A stretch of DNA of 64,000 nucleotides from Acephala macrosclerotiorum (lineage: Eukaryota > Ascomycota > Leotiomycetes > Helotiales > Mollisiaceae). The DNA lies in NCBI GenBank assembly GCA_014904845.1, contig MU119296.1, positions 62,001 to 126,000 of the forward strand, given 5' to 3'. The notes under the pieces were generated by a model, which did not search any database, had not been told where the DNA came from, and was given only the letters and a program-made list of their open reading frames with translations. This document shows positions 1 to 9,569 of the stretch, piece after piece. The stretch's first letter is position 1. Every line of letters begins with the position of its first letter. Made by a program: the position numbers and the translations under genes.

Positions 1-886
1 CATTCAAGAGATGTCGATCACTTCAAGTTCCACACCAAGGTTCTAGTTGAACCTCGGCGAAACTCCTCTTTCACCACTTTCTACTACCACTGCCCATCAT
101 TCAGAAATTTTGTCCAGTCATTGCAAGTTGATGTGTATGCGACTTATATTTTTGCCTCCTCATATTAGCAGATCACTTTCTCGGAAAAGTATTGGTCGGG
201 AATGCGGTCTGAAGTCCTTACGTTGGGGAAAACAACGGAATTTCTTCAAGTCTTGCCCATTGCATTTCATCGAATAGAGATATCTCTATCAGACAGCCTT
301 CTTCATAAGGCCAGTATACAGCTATTTCAAGTATGTATTCTGGGTCTGTCAAGTCCACGAGGCAAAACCCATGCAAAGCTTTACATTCAAATCATCATCT
401 CTTCTGCTGTAGTGAGTCACATTATCATAATCTCATCGACCCTGCGCTGATCAACAGACCTAACGCTTGTGACACGGCGTGCAAATCTGGGACTGCGGGG
501 TATGGTTGGAGCTTAATTCAAGCTTGGAAATTAGCACGGCCGGCTGTCTGCGGTGTCAGGGTTTCCCAAGCCGAAAAAGGAATGTGCTCGTGGACACTCA
601 CTTTTAGACGTCTCTTTTCGTCCGAGGTAAAGTACTTACACTTCTAAAGATCAGTCTTGCCACCTCAAAATGGTACGGAACTTCCCAGTGCCTCTGACGG
701 CTCCACACCCTCAAGGGACGAACCACCTAATGTAGGCGTCGCTAGTTCATCTCTCTGCACCGTGTAGAAGGAAGGAGGCAAACTACCAGGGCTTTTTCTT
801 CGCATTGCAATATGTTATAAGTGATTGAACTCCCCCCCCTTAGACAGAGAGATCAAGGGTATTACTTGACCTCAATTCTCATCGCA
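1..886. other. Intergenic, upstream of the sedolisin gene
   Basis: No open frame here resembles a known protein; the short frames lack ATG starts or domain-like composition. A TATAAG sequence at 816-821 lies about 70 nt before the sedolisin ATG at 887 and could be a TATA element. Nothing else was recognised. Confidence 0.5.
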
Positions 887-3680
887 ATGCATTTCCTTCG
901 ACTAGCTTTCATTGGTGAGCAGCCACGCTCTCGGGGGCGCTCTGCTCATTGTTTCAACTGAATGACCCTGTTGTCCAGAGACATTCTCCATAACTCTTTG
1001 CCATGCAGGAATACTGACATTATAATGTTCAGGTTCTCTCGCTGCACAGGCTGCAGGTGTTGCCATGTCAGCCAAGCATATTGTGCACGAACGCCGCGGG
1101 ACGATTCCCAAACCATGGATCAAGCGCAACAGGGTCGACGGTACTGCTGAGCTGCCAATCCGGATTGGTATGACTCAGAGCAACTTGGATAAGGGGCATG
1201 ATCTCTTGATGGAAGTGTAAGTGGCACCTTCAGCAGCAAAATGTCTGTGTTCAGCATCGTCAGATTGGTGGTGTTGTTCGAGAGGAGAATGTCTGTTTTC
1301 TAGAGTGCTAGGTTTACGATCACCTTGGAGGACAATGTCTGTTCTCCGGAATCTTTTGAACCAGCTCTTCTTGAGAGGAGGATCTTTGTTCTTGAAACAG
1401 CTAGGATTCACTTTTTTTCCTCAACCATGTCTGACAGCATCATTATAGGTCTACACCAGGATCCACCAAATACGGCAAGCATTACACTGCCGAAGAAGTT
1501 GCCGATATCTTTGCACCAGCACAAGCTACAGTTGATGCCATTCACGAATGGCATGTTTCTGCAGGGATCGCAGCTGAGAAGATCTCCCAATCTGTCAACA
1601 AGCAATGGATGCAGCTCGATGTCACAGCTGTTGATCTTGAATATCTATTGCAAACCGAGTATCATGTTTACGAACATGCGGAGACTAGGAAGACTACTGT
1701 AGCATGCGACCAGTACCACGTTCCAGCACATGTCCAGAAGCACATATTACCCCCGGCATCAAGCTGTTTACCGAGAAGAGACGACACAACCCCAATATTG
1801 AGAAGCGTACGTTCGGTGTTACTAGCGGTACTGGAAACTTCTTTGGACCTATCCTCAACAAGCTCGGTATGACTTTGGCGGCATTGCTTGCTCTCCCGGA
1901 GCTGGCTGTTTGCAATATTGCCATTACTCCTGTCTGTATCAAGACTCTCTACAACGTTACTGCTGCGACTAAGGCTGCGCCTGGAAATCAACTTGGTATA
2001 TTTGAGGACCTTGGAGATGTGTACAGTCAAACGGATTTGAGTGAGTTCTTGGCTTTTGCTGGGTATTTGTCTCTTGAGAGAACTTTGTTAGGCTCTAACT
2101 ATTCATAGAAGTATCCGTCAAGGTACTGCTCCAAAGCTAGAGGCTATTGATGGAGCTGTTGCGCCCGTAAATGTTCTAGCTGCTGGAGCCGAGTCAGACC
2201 TTGACTTCCAGGTTGCATATCCTTTGATCTATCCCCAGGGAACCGTTCTATTTCAAACCGATGACCCGGTCTATGAAAACAACTACACATTTACTGGCTT
2301 CCTCAACAACTTCCTTGATGCCCTAGATGGTTCGTACTGCAGCAGCATTTCTCCTTTGGACCCGCCCTATCCAGATCCAAGCAACCAGGCTGGTGCTTAC
2401 AAGGGTCAACTCCAATGCGGAGTGTACAAGCCGACCAACGTCATCTCCATCTCATACGGAGGCTCAGAAGCAGACCTCCCAGAGGCCCACCAGGTAAGTC
2501 GCCTTATCGAAGCAACATTCCTCTTTGCTCTTTGTTCCCAAACTCCTGAAATATGCTGGGACATTTTCTTTGCTCCCCGGAAAAGTATGAATGAGGTGTG
2601 CTAACACTAAAGTTGTGGTGATCAGACTCGTCAATGCAACGAATTTATGAAGCTTGGTATGCAAGGTGTTTCCGTTGTCCTAGCCTCTGGCGACTCTGGC
2701 GTTGCTGGTCCAGCAGGCGACGGTGGCAACTCAGATGGCTGTCTTGGCACTGGTCAGATTTTCAATCCAGACTTCCCTGCCACATGCCCATACCTCACTA
2801 CCGTTGGAGCAACATATCTCTCACCAGGAGCCAATGTCAAGACCGATGCGGAAGTAGCAACTACTAGATTTGGAAGTGGCGGTGGTTTCTCGAATATCTA
2901 CCCAATCCCCAGCTATCAAGCAGCTGCAGTTGCTGCTTACTTCAAGAATGACCCCCCTCCATACGCTTCTTGTAGTGGTAATGACAACATGAATATTGGA
3001 ACGAATGGAGGTGTTTACAATAAGGCCGGACGGGGCTACCCAGATGTCAGCGCTGTTGGCGACAACATCATTATCTTCAATAAAGGTCCGCGTTTCTTCT
3101 TTAGACAATCATTTGCTCCTGCTTGAACGTCCCACCCCTCCTGGAAACCTCCAAAACCCATGCAAGAAGTGTACTGACTCTCGGACTTTCGTTTAGGTTT
3201 ACCTGCTTTGGTTGGTGGCACCTCCGCTGCTGCTCCGTTGTTCGCCTCGCTTCTCAACCGGATCAACGAAGAGAGACTTGCTGCTAGAAAGTCGACCGTG
3301 GGATTCGTAAACCCGACATTGGTGAGCCCCTATTCATTAAACCGCCATATATGATCGGTAACAATATACTAGTATGCAAACCCTCAAGTTCTGCATGATA
3401 TTACCCAAGGAAATAACCCTGGCTGCAATACCAATGGTTTCCCTGCTTCGACTGGCTGGGTAAGTGTCAATTTCTCGGAGACTTATTCACTCTTTCGGCA
3501 TGTCTTTAGAGTGCATTACTCCAACGCACTCCGGACCATGCACTCTTAAGACATGCATCTACTCTCCCAAAATATACAAAAGCAGTAAACTGACTCCGAG
3601 ATCTTGATTAACAGGACCCAGTCACTGGTTTGGGAACACCCAACTACCCCGCTATGTTGAGCCTTTTCATGGGCCTGTAA
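887..3680 (+). pseudogene. Sedolisin (tripeptidyl-peptidase type, S53) gene with a frameshift
   Basis: Sedolisins are secreted acid serine-carboxyl peptidases. Exons by frame continuity: 887-914, 1033-1216, 1449-2062, 2109-2493, 2626-3085, 3197-3321, 3373-3459, 3615-3680. The first exons give a secretion-signal-like start (MHFLRLAFIG then SLAAQAAG). The activation prodomain shows YGKHYTAEEV. Catalytic elements are all visible: ESDLD (Glu/Asp), SGDSG (oxyanion Asp), GTSAAAP (nucleophile Ser), and the calcium-site region DITQGNNPGC near the C-terminus. The reading frame breaks at about 1744-1746: upstream frame ends in VQKH, downstream frame resumes at ITPGIK. Family members usually carry about three residues here (H-x-D-Y-I-T-P), so roughly 7 nt look lost. 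Exon lengths sum to 3n+2, agreeing with one net frameshift. The intron 5 donor (gtccgc at 3086) is also poor. It could be an assembly error, but as written it cannot encode an active enzyme. Confidence 0.85.
1240..1400 (+). repeat. Imperfect ~47-bp minisatellite inside sedolisin intron 2
   Basis: The motif AATGTCTGT recurs at about 1240, 1288 and 1334, with a weaker fourth copy near 1376 (GAGGAGGATCTTTGTTC). Copies are flanked by GAGGA. This internal repeat explains why intron 2 (1217-1448, 232 nt) is several times longer than the other introns of the gene. Confidence 0.6.
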
Positions 3681-4068
3681 GCAGCTGGAGATCAGCGAGC
3701 TCAATAACCTAGCCTTGCCAGGGCAATGAGATCGACTGATTGGGCCGAGCATATTCGGGCGCGAAGGTGGAAACTCAACGATCAAGCGTTTGCTTCAGTA
3801 TATACATGGCTTATTTGGAATGATCCGATGGACTCGTGTCCTCCATGGTGAAGAAATGAAACAGTTGAACAGTCCTTTCGACCCTTGGGATGTGGTTCTC
3901 TGCATATTTAGCTAAGGAAGTTCAATAGTTCGCTAGCAAAGTTCTCCACACTCTTCAACGTTTCCCAATCCTTCGCCCAACTTTGCCAGCCACATAATCA
4001 GGTTTCTAGCACCAATCAGCCTATCACAGGTCAAGTGAACTCTTTGAAACTCACAATCCCCTTCATCC
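3681..4068. other. Intergenic between two convergent decayed genes
   Basis: Between the sedolisin stop codon (3678-3680) and the end of the minus-strand unknown pseudogene. No ORF or repeat recognised. A stretch at 3960-4060 is C/T rich on the plus strand. Confidence 0.4.
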
Positions 4069-4560
4069 TTAAAGCATACTCCTCAACGTATCCTCCTCCC
4101 TCATCAAATCTAACACCTTACACCTCACCAACCCCATACTCTCAATCATATCATGACTAAATACACAACTATACGCCTGGATCCTCCCCTTATACGCTCT
4201 CATCATTTCTAAACAATACGGATGCAAATATTCTGGCTTATCCTATCCCCCCATTTTGTAAGAGTATTCCTATGTCTTGTTGAAGTGCGAGCTATCGACG
4301 ACAGGTTTGTTGAACATTACGAGGTCGTTCTTTTTAAATGCTTCTTGTTTGTCGACAGTGCAGTGGGCGGGCCCGAAGATGGTTAGGGAGAGGAGTTGGG
4401 AGGAGTGGAGGGCTGTCCATTCTATGCCGACTAAGGCGCTTGTGTAGTGGTTGGCGAGATGGAGTTTGCTTAGGCTTTGTCTTTGGCTAGGAGTAAGAAG
4501 GTTTCGACGTAGAAGGTGATGGAGGACGGATCTTCTTGGGGATCGTAAGAGTTTCCAAAA
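4069..4560 (-). pseudogene. Remains of an unrecognised protein-coding gene (frameshift plus two stops)
   Basis: I do not recognise this protein. Reading leftward from 4560, one frame gives a protein-like stretch ending in LLLAKDKA. It then hits TAA, while another frame takes over with LSKLHLANHYTSALVG; a single C lost from a CCC run at about 4472-4475 joins them exactly. The second frame runs on through TIFGPAHCTVDKQEAF and DLVMFNKPVVDSSHF. It continues in the same frame across two TAG codons (4270-4272 and 4243-4245) into KPEYLHPYCLEMMRAYKGR and ends at a TAA at 4069-4071. Both TAGs could derive from CAG by one C-to-T change. The protein is leucine rich in the middle and could be the C-terminal half of an F-box/LRR-like protein, but that is a guess. 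The fragment abuts the truncated permease upstream on the same strand. Confidence 0.6.
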
Positions 4561-4622
4561 CTGAATACCAGGTTCGTCAGTAGATTGATCAGTATTTGTT
4601 ATTTTTGGAAGGAGGGTATGAC

Positions 4623-5581
4623 CTTGTGTAAAAACGGGGCCAACCCCTTTAGCAATGGAGAGGGACCAGATCACTATTAATAGGTCAGACTTTGTTGTCA
4701 TGACGTGCGGGGTTGTTCTTACTCATGCATATCATGCAAGTACTGCAATATATGCCAATGATTTGAAATGGGATCTTGAACCACTTTGGGCGAATCCAAA
4801 GAAGCGGTAGCGAGATGATCCAGAACAAAACAAAGCTGAGGGACTGCACAGTAGTCGTTAGGAAACTGTCAGGAAAGTGGTTCGGAATCTTTCCATAGGA
4901 TGGCCAGAGCGAGGTAAACAATACGCTTGGAGAGAGTCAGCTTGGTCACGCTACAATATGTCCTCCGCGGATCACTTACCCAACGAGTCTAATACCAGTC
5001 CAACCTTTGAGTATCGGTCAGCATATCGTTAGATGTACGAGTTGAGAAGGATTGCTCACACTGCACCGAGTTCCAGACGAAACTGAGCAAAATGCGTTGT
5101 GCTAATGGGATGACACTACCCCGCATGCCCTAAGTGAAACAGTTCTGTATGGTAAACCCGATATGCCACTTCAACCCACAATATGCAATGGGAGCTGCAA
5201 AGCCGGTAATAATGAATCTCGAAACGACGATGATCACCATGGCCTGCCCAACGGACAGACCTTGAACTACGCTATTGTCAGTGAACTAATTTCGATGGAT
5301 GAATTATTGTTTAGACCTACCGAGGAAGGTGCTTGGTTATTGGTAGTTGGATACATTTAGACTGGAAATTGTCCAATATCCGAATATGAGAATGTAGACC
5401 AAGTTCTTCTGGAGGGAGGGAGAGGAATGAGATCCTTATTGCTCCAAGACTCTGTTTTCTCATGCTGAGATTCATCGCCTTTGAGCATTAACTTCTCCTT
5501 GAGAGACCTCAATGTTGTCGAAGCGCCATTTCTTGTACGTGACGACAGAATCTTGACAGGCGTGAGGGATGAAGACTTCAT
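4623..5581 (-). pseudogene. NCS1-family nucleobase/allantoin/thiamine-type permease, truncated and broken
   Basis: NCS1 proteins are 12-helix plasma-membrane cation symporters for purines, pyrimidines, allantoin or thiamine. The start is the ATG at 5579-5581. Visible family landmarks, in order: NKDLIPLPPSRRTW, the YWTISSLNVSNYQ segment, LSVGQAMVIIVVSRFI, GLKWHIGF, GMRGSVIP, VQ then WTGIRLVG, LFTSLWPSYGKIPNHFP, and KGVGPVFTQG. Lesions: one T lost at about 5382-5386 (S-Y to F-G-Y-W), TAA at 5337-5339 between YQ and PSTFL, TAG at 5130-5132 just before GMRGS. Small introns remain recognisable (for example 4996-5050 and the one ending near 4946). After VFTQG the expected second half of the transporter is absent and an unrelated reading frame follows. 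So this is a 3'-truncated relic, and substrate cannot be inferred. Confidence 0.8.
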
Positions 5582-6882
5582 CTTCAAGTGCAGCAGGATG
5601 GGGGCCGGTGTTATAGAAATAGGAGTTATCGATACAGGTAATCTGCTAATATCGATCTGGCACCTGAGTCTACATCATCTTGCTAGACTGCCGGGACGAA
5701 GCCGACGACTTTGGACTCGTATGGTTCCAAAGTGGTACCGGAAAGTCCTGGCAAGGCAAGAAATTGAAACCGTTGCTCGTCGATGAGAGACCCTGCCATA
5801 GCAACACGAACACTTTCTTACTGGGAGAAAAGGGAAGAGCAAAAACAATAGAAATGATTGGTTCTCGATTTATTGTTCTCCTTCGCAGCATCGGAAAGGG
5901 GCATGCCGATGGAGGAGCCGACGGGAAAGCGACAGCCGCATGCCCATCTAGACCATAATCACATCGAAAGTTCTTCAAAATAAATTCATAGAATCCAAAT
6001 GCGAGCGACGCTTTCATGGAAAACCCGAGAATTGGCATATGAAGTGCAGTGGAAGATGCCGTCATCTTCCGAGATGTCTAAATCTCATCCTCACCTCGCT
6101 CGTTCCGAGTAGACGTGGATGCTTGTCTCAGACTTCAATTTGCCGAGAGAAGACCTTATATACGACAGGCGGCAGCGTACTGGGCAAGAGCAATTTTCTT
6201 GGAATGGAGTATGATGATTTCCTGGTTCCGAAAGCTTTCATTATTGCGATTTCGAAGCCCAAACTCGTGATTTCTAATGTCTGCAGTTTGATGTCAAATC
6301 CAGCCATTTTCAGGAGATGGTCTAAACACAATTATGAACATAAAGAGTCTAGAGTCTTGGAACAGCATTGATTCAAATAGTTTTGGAATCTGGTATCGTA
6401 TCTACTTCTACTAGATATATTCAATCATGCAGAAGGGCATCTCGGAGTCTATCGCCATGTCGCTGTAAGCACCGATACAACGTTTGAGGGCACTCCGTAC
6501 CGAATGGCAGCTGTCCTAGACCTTACCAACGAGACCGAGGCATTCAGATACATGCACACGCTTGTACCAAGATCTCAGGTCTTCGTGACTGGCGCCATCA
6601 GTAAGGCTATGACGAACGAGTCGATTGCGGTATGGGAGGAGTATGTCAAGAAGACAGGGACTCGGGAGACTATCATCAATGTAGGATTTCAAGTCAGACA
6701 TTGTGTACGTTGGATGGAAATTGGAGAGCGGAGATAATGAGGAGGCTGGACGCAAAGCACAAGAACAACGCGACATCGCAGTAATAGCGTATCGAAAACA
6801 ATAGAGTTCAATTGTTCACTTCGTAAAGTCAAAAAATAGGAGAATGCGTCAACGAACTCAGACTTTACTGTAAACCTATTGT
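5582..6882. other. Intergenic region with a possible gene fragment
   Basis: No complete gene is visible between the permease relic and the RFA2 promoter. Several 60-130 codon open frames on both strands lack recognisable motifs. The one stretch that looks protein-like is annotated separately at 6412-6737. Confidence 0.4.
6412..6737 (+). other. Possible exon or relic of an unrecognised gene
   Basis: A plus-strand frame opening after an AG at about 6411 reads IFNHAEGHLGVYRHVAVSTD, then FEGTPYRMAAVLDL, EAFRYMHTLVPRSQVF and AISKAMTNESIAVWEEYVKK. The composition is that of a folded cytoplasmic protein rather than noise. No start exon was found upstream, and the frame degenerates after about 6690. 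It may be the last exon of a degraded gene; I cannot name a family. Confidence 0.3.
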
Positions 6883-6890
6883 TCACGTGA
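6883..6890. promoter_or_regulatory. TCACGTGA palindrome upstream of RFA2
   Basis: Perfect 8-bp palindrome about 110 nt before the RFA2 ATG. The CACGTG core is the E-box bound by Cbf1/USF-type bHLH factors in fungi. The same core occurs before other core genes in this window (20411, 60778). Confidence 0.5.
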
Positions 6891-6900
6891 TGATTCAATT

Positions 6901-6923
6901 AACGCGGGTCAACGCGAACGCGT
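6901..6923 (+). promoter_or_regulatory. AACGCG cluster with an MCB (ACGCGT) box before RFA2
   Basis: Three AACGCG copies lie at 6901-6906, 6911-6916 and 6917-6922, the last extending to a full ACGCGT at 6918-6923. ACGCGT is the MluI cell-cycle box bound by MBF in yeasts, which drives G1/S transcription of replication genes. Its placement 75-97 nt before the RFA2 ATG fits that role. Confidence 0.65.
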
Positions 6924-6997
6924 TTTCTTTGCCGTCCCACCACAAGTAAACACCATCGAATCCCAACGCCACAACTTTCTCATAATACTTTCTTCAA

Positions 6998-8048
6998 ATG
7001 GCGAGCTACGGGTACGCCTCATTCCCCTACAGCTTTTCTTTCTGTAATACTAATCATCTGGCAGATATGGCGGTGGCTATTCAGCCACTTCGTATGGTGC
7101 ACAAGGCGGGGCAGATGGAGGAGGGTTTATGGGGGCTTCGCAGCAAGGAAGCCAAGAGGGAGGTGGAAACAAGGTAAATGGCATCCCTTATTGTAGGCAT
7201 GGCGATTCTAACGATACCTCAGACGTATGGCAAGGACACTGTACGGCCCGTCACAATCAAGCAGATTCTTGAAGCGTATGCACTATCCCATAAAAAGAAC
7301 TCCCCTCTTGCTAATGCTGGAGTAGACACCAACCTCACCCAGACAGCGATTTCAAGATAGATGGCTCCGAAGTCACCCAAGTATGTGTTCAACCTATGTC
7401 TAGATGCGTAGAACAAGAAAGTAACCAGCTTTCCAGCTTTCATTTGTCGGCCAAATCCACTCCATCGCCTCCCAAGCTACGAATCATACCTTCCAAATCG
7501 ACGATGGAACCGGCCTTGTCGACGTAAAGCAATGGATCGACAGCGACCAGGATCCTGAACATGTCAGACCTCTACCGAAGGAAGGAGAATACATACATGT
7601 CTGGGGCCGACTAAAAGCTTTCAACAACAAGCGTCACGTCGGAGCACTTGTTATTCGTCCCATTACCGATTTCAACGAAGTTAGCATGGCGCTTCTCGAA
7701 GCCACTGCTGTACATTTATACTTTGTGCGTGGACCGCCGGACACGCCTGGCATGAAGAGCGAGGGCGGTGGTCAGGGCATGTTCGTTGATAGCATTGGTG
7801 GAGGAGCACCGCAGACGCATGTAGGTGGTGGAAAGCCTTTACCAGCTTCGTTGTCACATGTTGGAAGGAGAGTCTTCAATCTGCTTCAGTCGCATCCGCA
7901 AAATAACGAGGGATTGCATGTGTCTATGATTGCGGCGCAGTTGGGCCTGCAAGCCAATGATGTCTTCAAGGCTGGGGATGAGTTGCTTGGTGACGGTTTG
8001 ATCTATACAACGGTTGATGACGAGACGTGGGCTGTACTGGAGTACTAG
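6998..8048 (+). CDS. RFA2: Replication protein A, 32-kDa subunit (RPA32/Rfa2)
   Basis: Middle subunit of the heterotrimeric single-strand DNA-binding complex RPA, used in nuclear DNA replication, repair and checkpoint signalling. Exons: 6998-7011, 7065-7173, 7223-7275, 7347-7380, 7437-8048; total 273 aa, the same size class as yeast Rfa2. The first exon is only 14 nt. Residues about 1-35 are Gly/Ser/Ala/Gln rich, the usual phosphorylated flexible N-terminus. The OB-fold follows (RPVTIKQIL, DFKIDGSEVTQ, LSFVGQIHSIASQATN, FQIDDGTG). The C-terminal winged-helix region, about 205-273, contains VGRRVFNLLQSHP and ends DETWAVLEY. Intron 3 could be placed slightly differently because the ILEA to DFKID junction is short. 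The preceding MCB-like cluster suggests S-phase expression. Convergent with the GNAT gene. Confidence 0.95.
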
Positions 8049-8609
8049 AAGTATTCCTTGGATGACATAAGGCGTTTGGGTGGTTCTGGTAGCATTACGG
8101 ATGTTTACGAGTAGATGCCAGTATGTTCATTGTATGAAACATCATAATGGCTCCTGAGAAAAGCAAATCTCACTCTCCTTGATGTTCTGCTTCGTGAAGA
8201 ACATTGCCTAGACAAAGTTTCCGAGTAGTGTGGAGTACGAGAGCTGGGACATTGTGCCTTCGCATTCAGCTAGAGATACACTTTCGAAGACTAAATGTCA
8301 ATCCTATTCAGTCTCGCCTATTTTGGTATTGTCTGCTTCTTGGAGGGCCCTTATAGGGGCAACTGACTACCTGACTAACAGACTTCCAACATATTAACAA
8401 CAATCATCACGCGAGATGGGACTATGCAAATCATCTGATCACTACCTGTCCTAATAAATCAAATCCCAACAAGGTATTAACGAGAGTCATCGCACCCAAG
8501 CCCACAACAAAATCAAAAAAGCAAACGCAAGACCTCACCAAATGGCAATTTGATCCTCATATCCACCAATCTTCTCAACCTGAGTCCTCAACGCTACGTA
8601 AGGTCAGAA
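8049..8609. other. Convergent 3' intergenic region
   Basis: Space between the RFA2 stop and the GNAT stop, both pointing inward. It should hold the two 3' UTRs. No further ORF or structure was recognised. Confidence 0.5.
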
Positions 8610-9569
8610 TCAAAGCTCTCTGATTTCCACAGTCTGCTCAGATCTCTTCCCATCCGCACTCTCCGCAGTACTCTTCGGCTCTCGAACCATGATATGCATC
8701 TTAACCGGTTTTGGGCCGCGGGTCATGGCGATATCGAGGATGGGAGTGAATCCATATTTCTCGTAGTATGTCTGGTTGCCTGCAGCGCTGGATTCTAGGT
8801 ATGTTGCTTGACCTGCACGATCGGCCTGTTACAAACCAACGTTAGCATACACCCATCCATATCTAGTATTTCGATTGTGTCTGATCAGAAGATTGTAAAG
8901 AGAAGTAGACTCACCAGAGCACATCCATGCTCGATCAACTTCCTAGCATATCCCTTTCCACGCGCACTTGGCTTAGAACCAATGTACACAAGATACCAAG
9001 AATGATCATCCCTTGCACCCATGACCTTATGCTTAGTATCATGCAACAACGGCAAGAACTCATTGTAGAACCTCGCCTTCCCTTCACGAGAAAGCTTGTA
9101 CAACAATCTCCACATCCCACTTCTGAGAATCGTCCACCAATCATCCATGTTCTTTCCCGGCGGCATCCTATCCCCTCATCAGCATTCCAAATAAACACAA
9201 ATCGTATACAGACCGTCAAGATATTTCATGCTTGAGGTTAGCACAGAAGGGGGAGAACACATACCAAAGAGCAACAGCATCGTAATCAGGTCCAATGGTG
9301 GTCACCATGCCTTTGTAACAATGAGCAGACACGATGTAGCGCAAGATGTCTACATGGAGTTTCCACTTGTAATCCTCGGAGTACGAAGCCATATCATCGG
9401 TATCAATGAAGTAGCGAGCTACTTCGTCGACAGCGAATGCTTCGGCAAGACATTGAGCAGCTTGCTCATATTCTGCGATGCCGAGGATGCGCACTTCTTC
9501 TAGATCTGAAGGAGATGAGCTGCGCTTTTTCTCGAGGGAGATAGTGCTGCTGGTTTGATTATTCGCCAT
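8610..9569 (-). CDS. GNAT-family N-acetyltransferase
   Basis: Predicted acetyl-CoA-dependent acetyltransferase, substrate unknown. Exons (minus strand): 9569-9265, 9167-8915, 8825-8610; 257 aa. Starts MANNQTSS with a Ser-rich first 22 residues. The GNAT core shows the acceptor-side helix EYEQAAQCLAEAFAVD, then VALWMPPG, then the strand SWYLVYIGSKPSARGKGYA. The latter holds the acetyl-CoA pyrophosphate-binding loop (R/Q-x-x-G-x-G/A; here ARGKGYA), followed by ARKLIEHGCALADRAG and the C-terminal ESSAAGNQTYYEKYGF. This arrangement matches a large group of fungal orphan GNATs. A Lys/Glu-rich disordered tail ends the protein. Both introns restore frame exactly. Confidence 0.85.
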
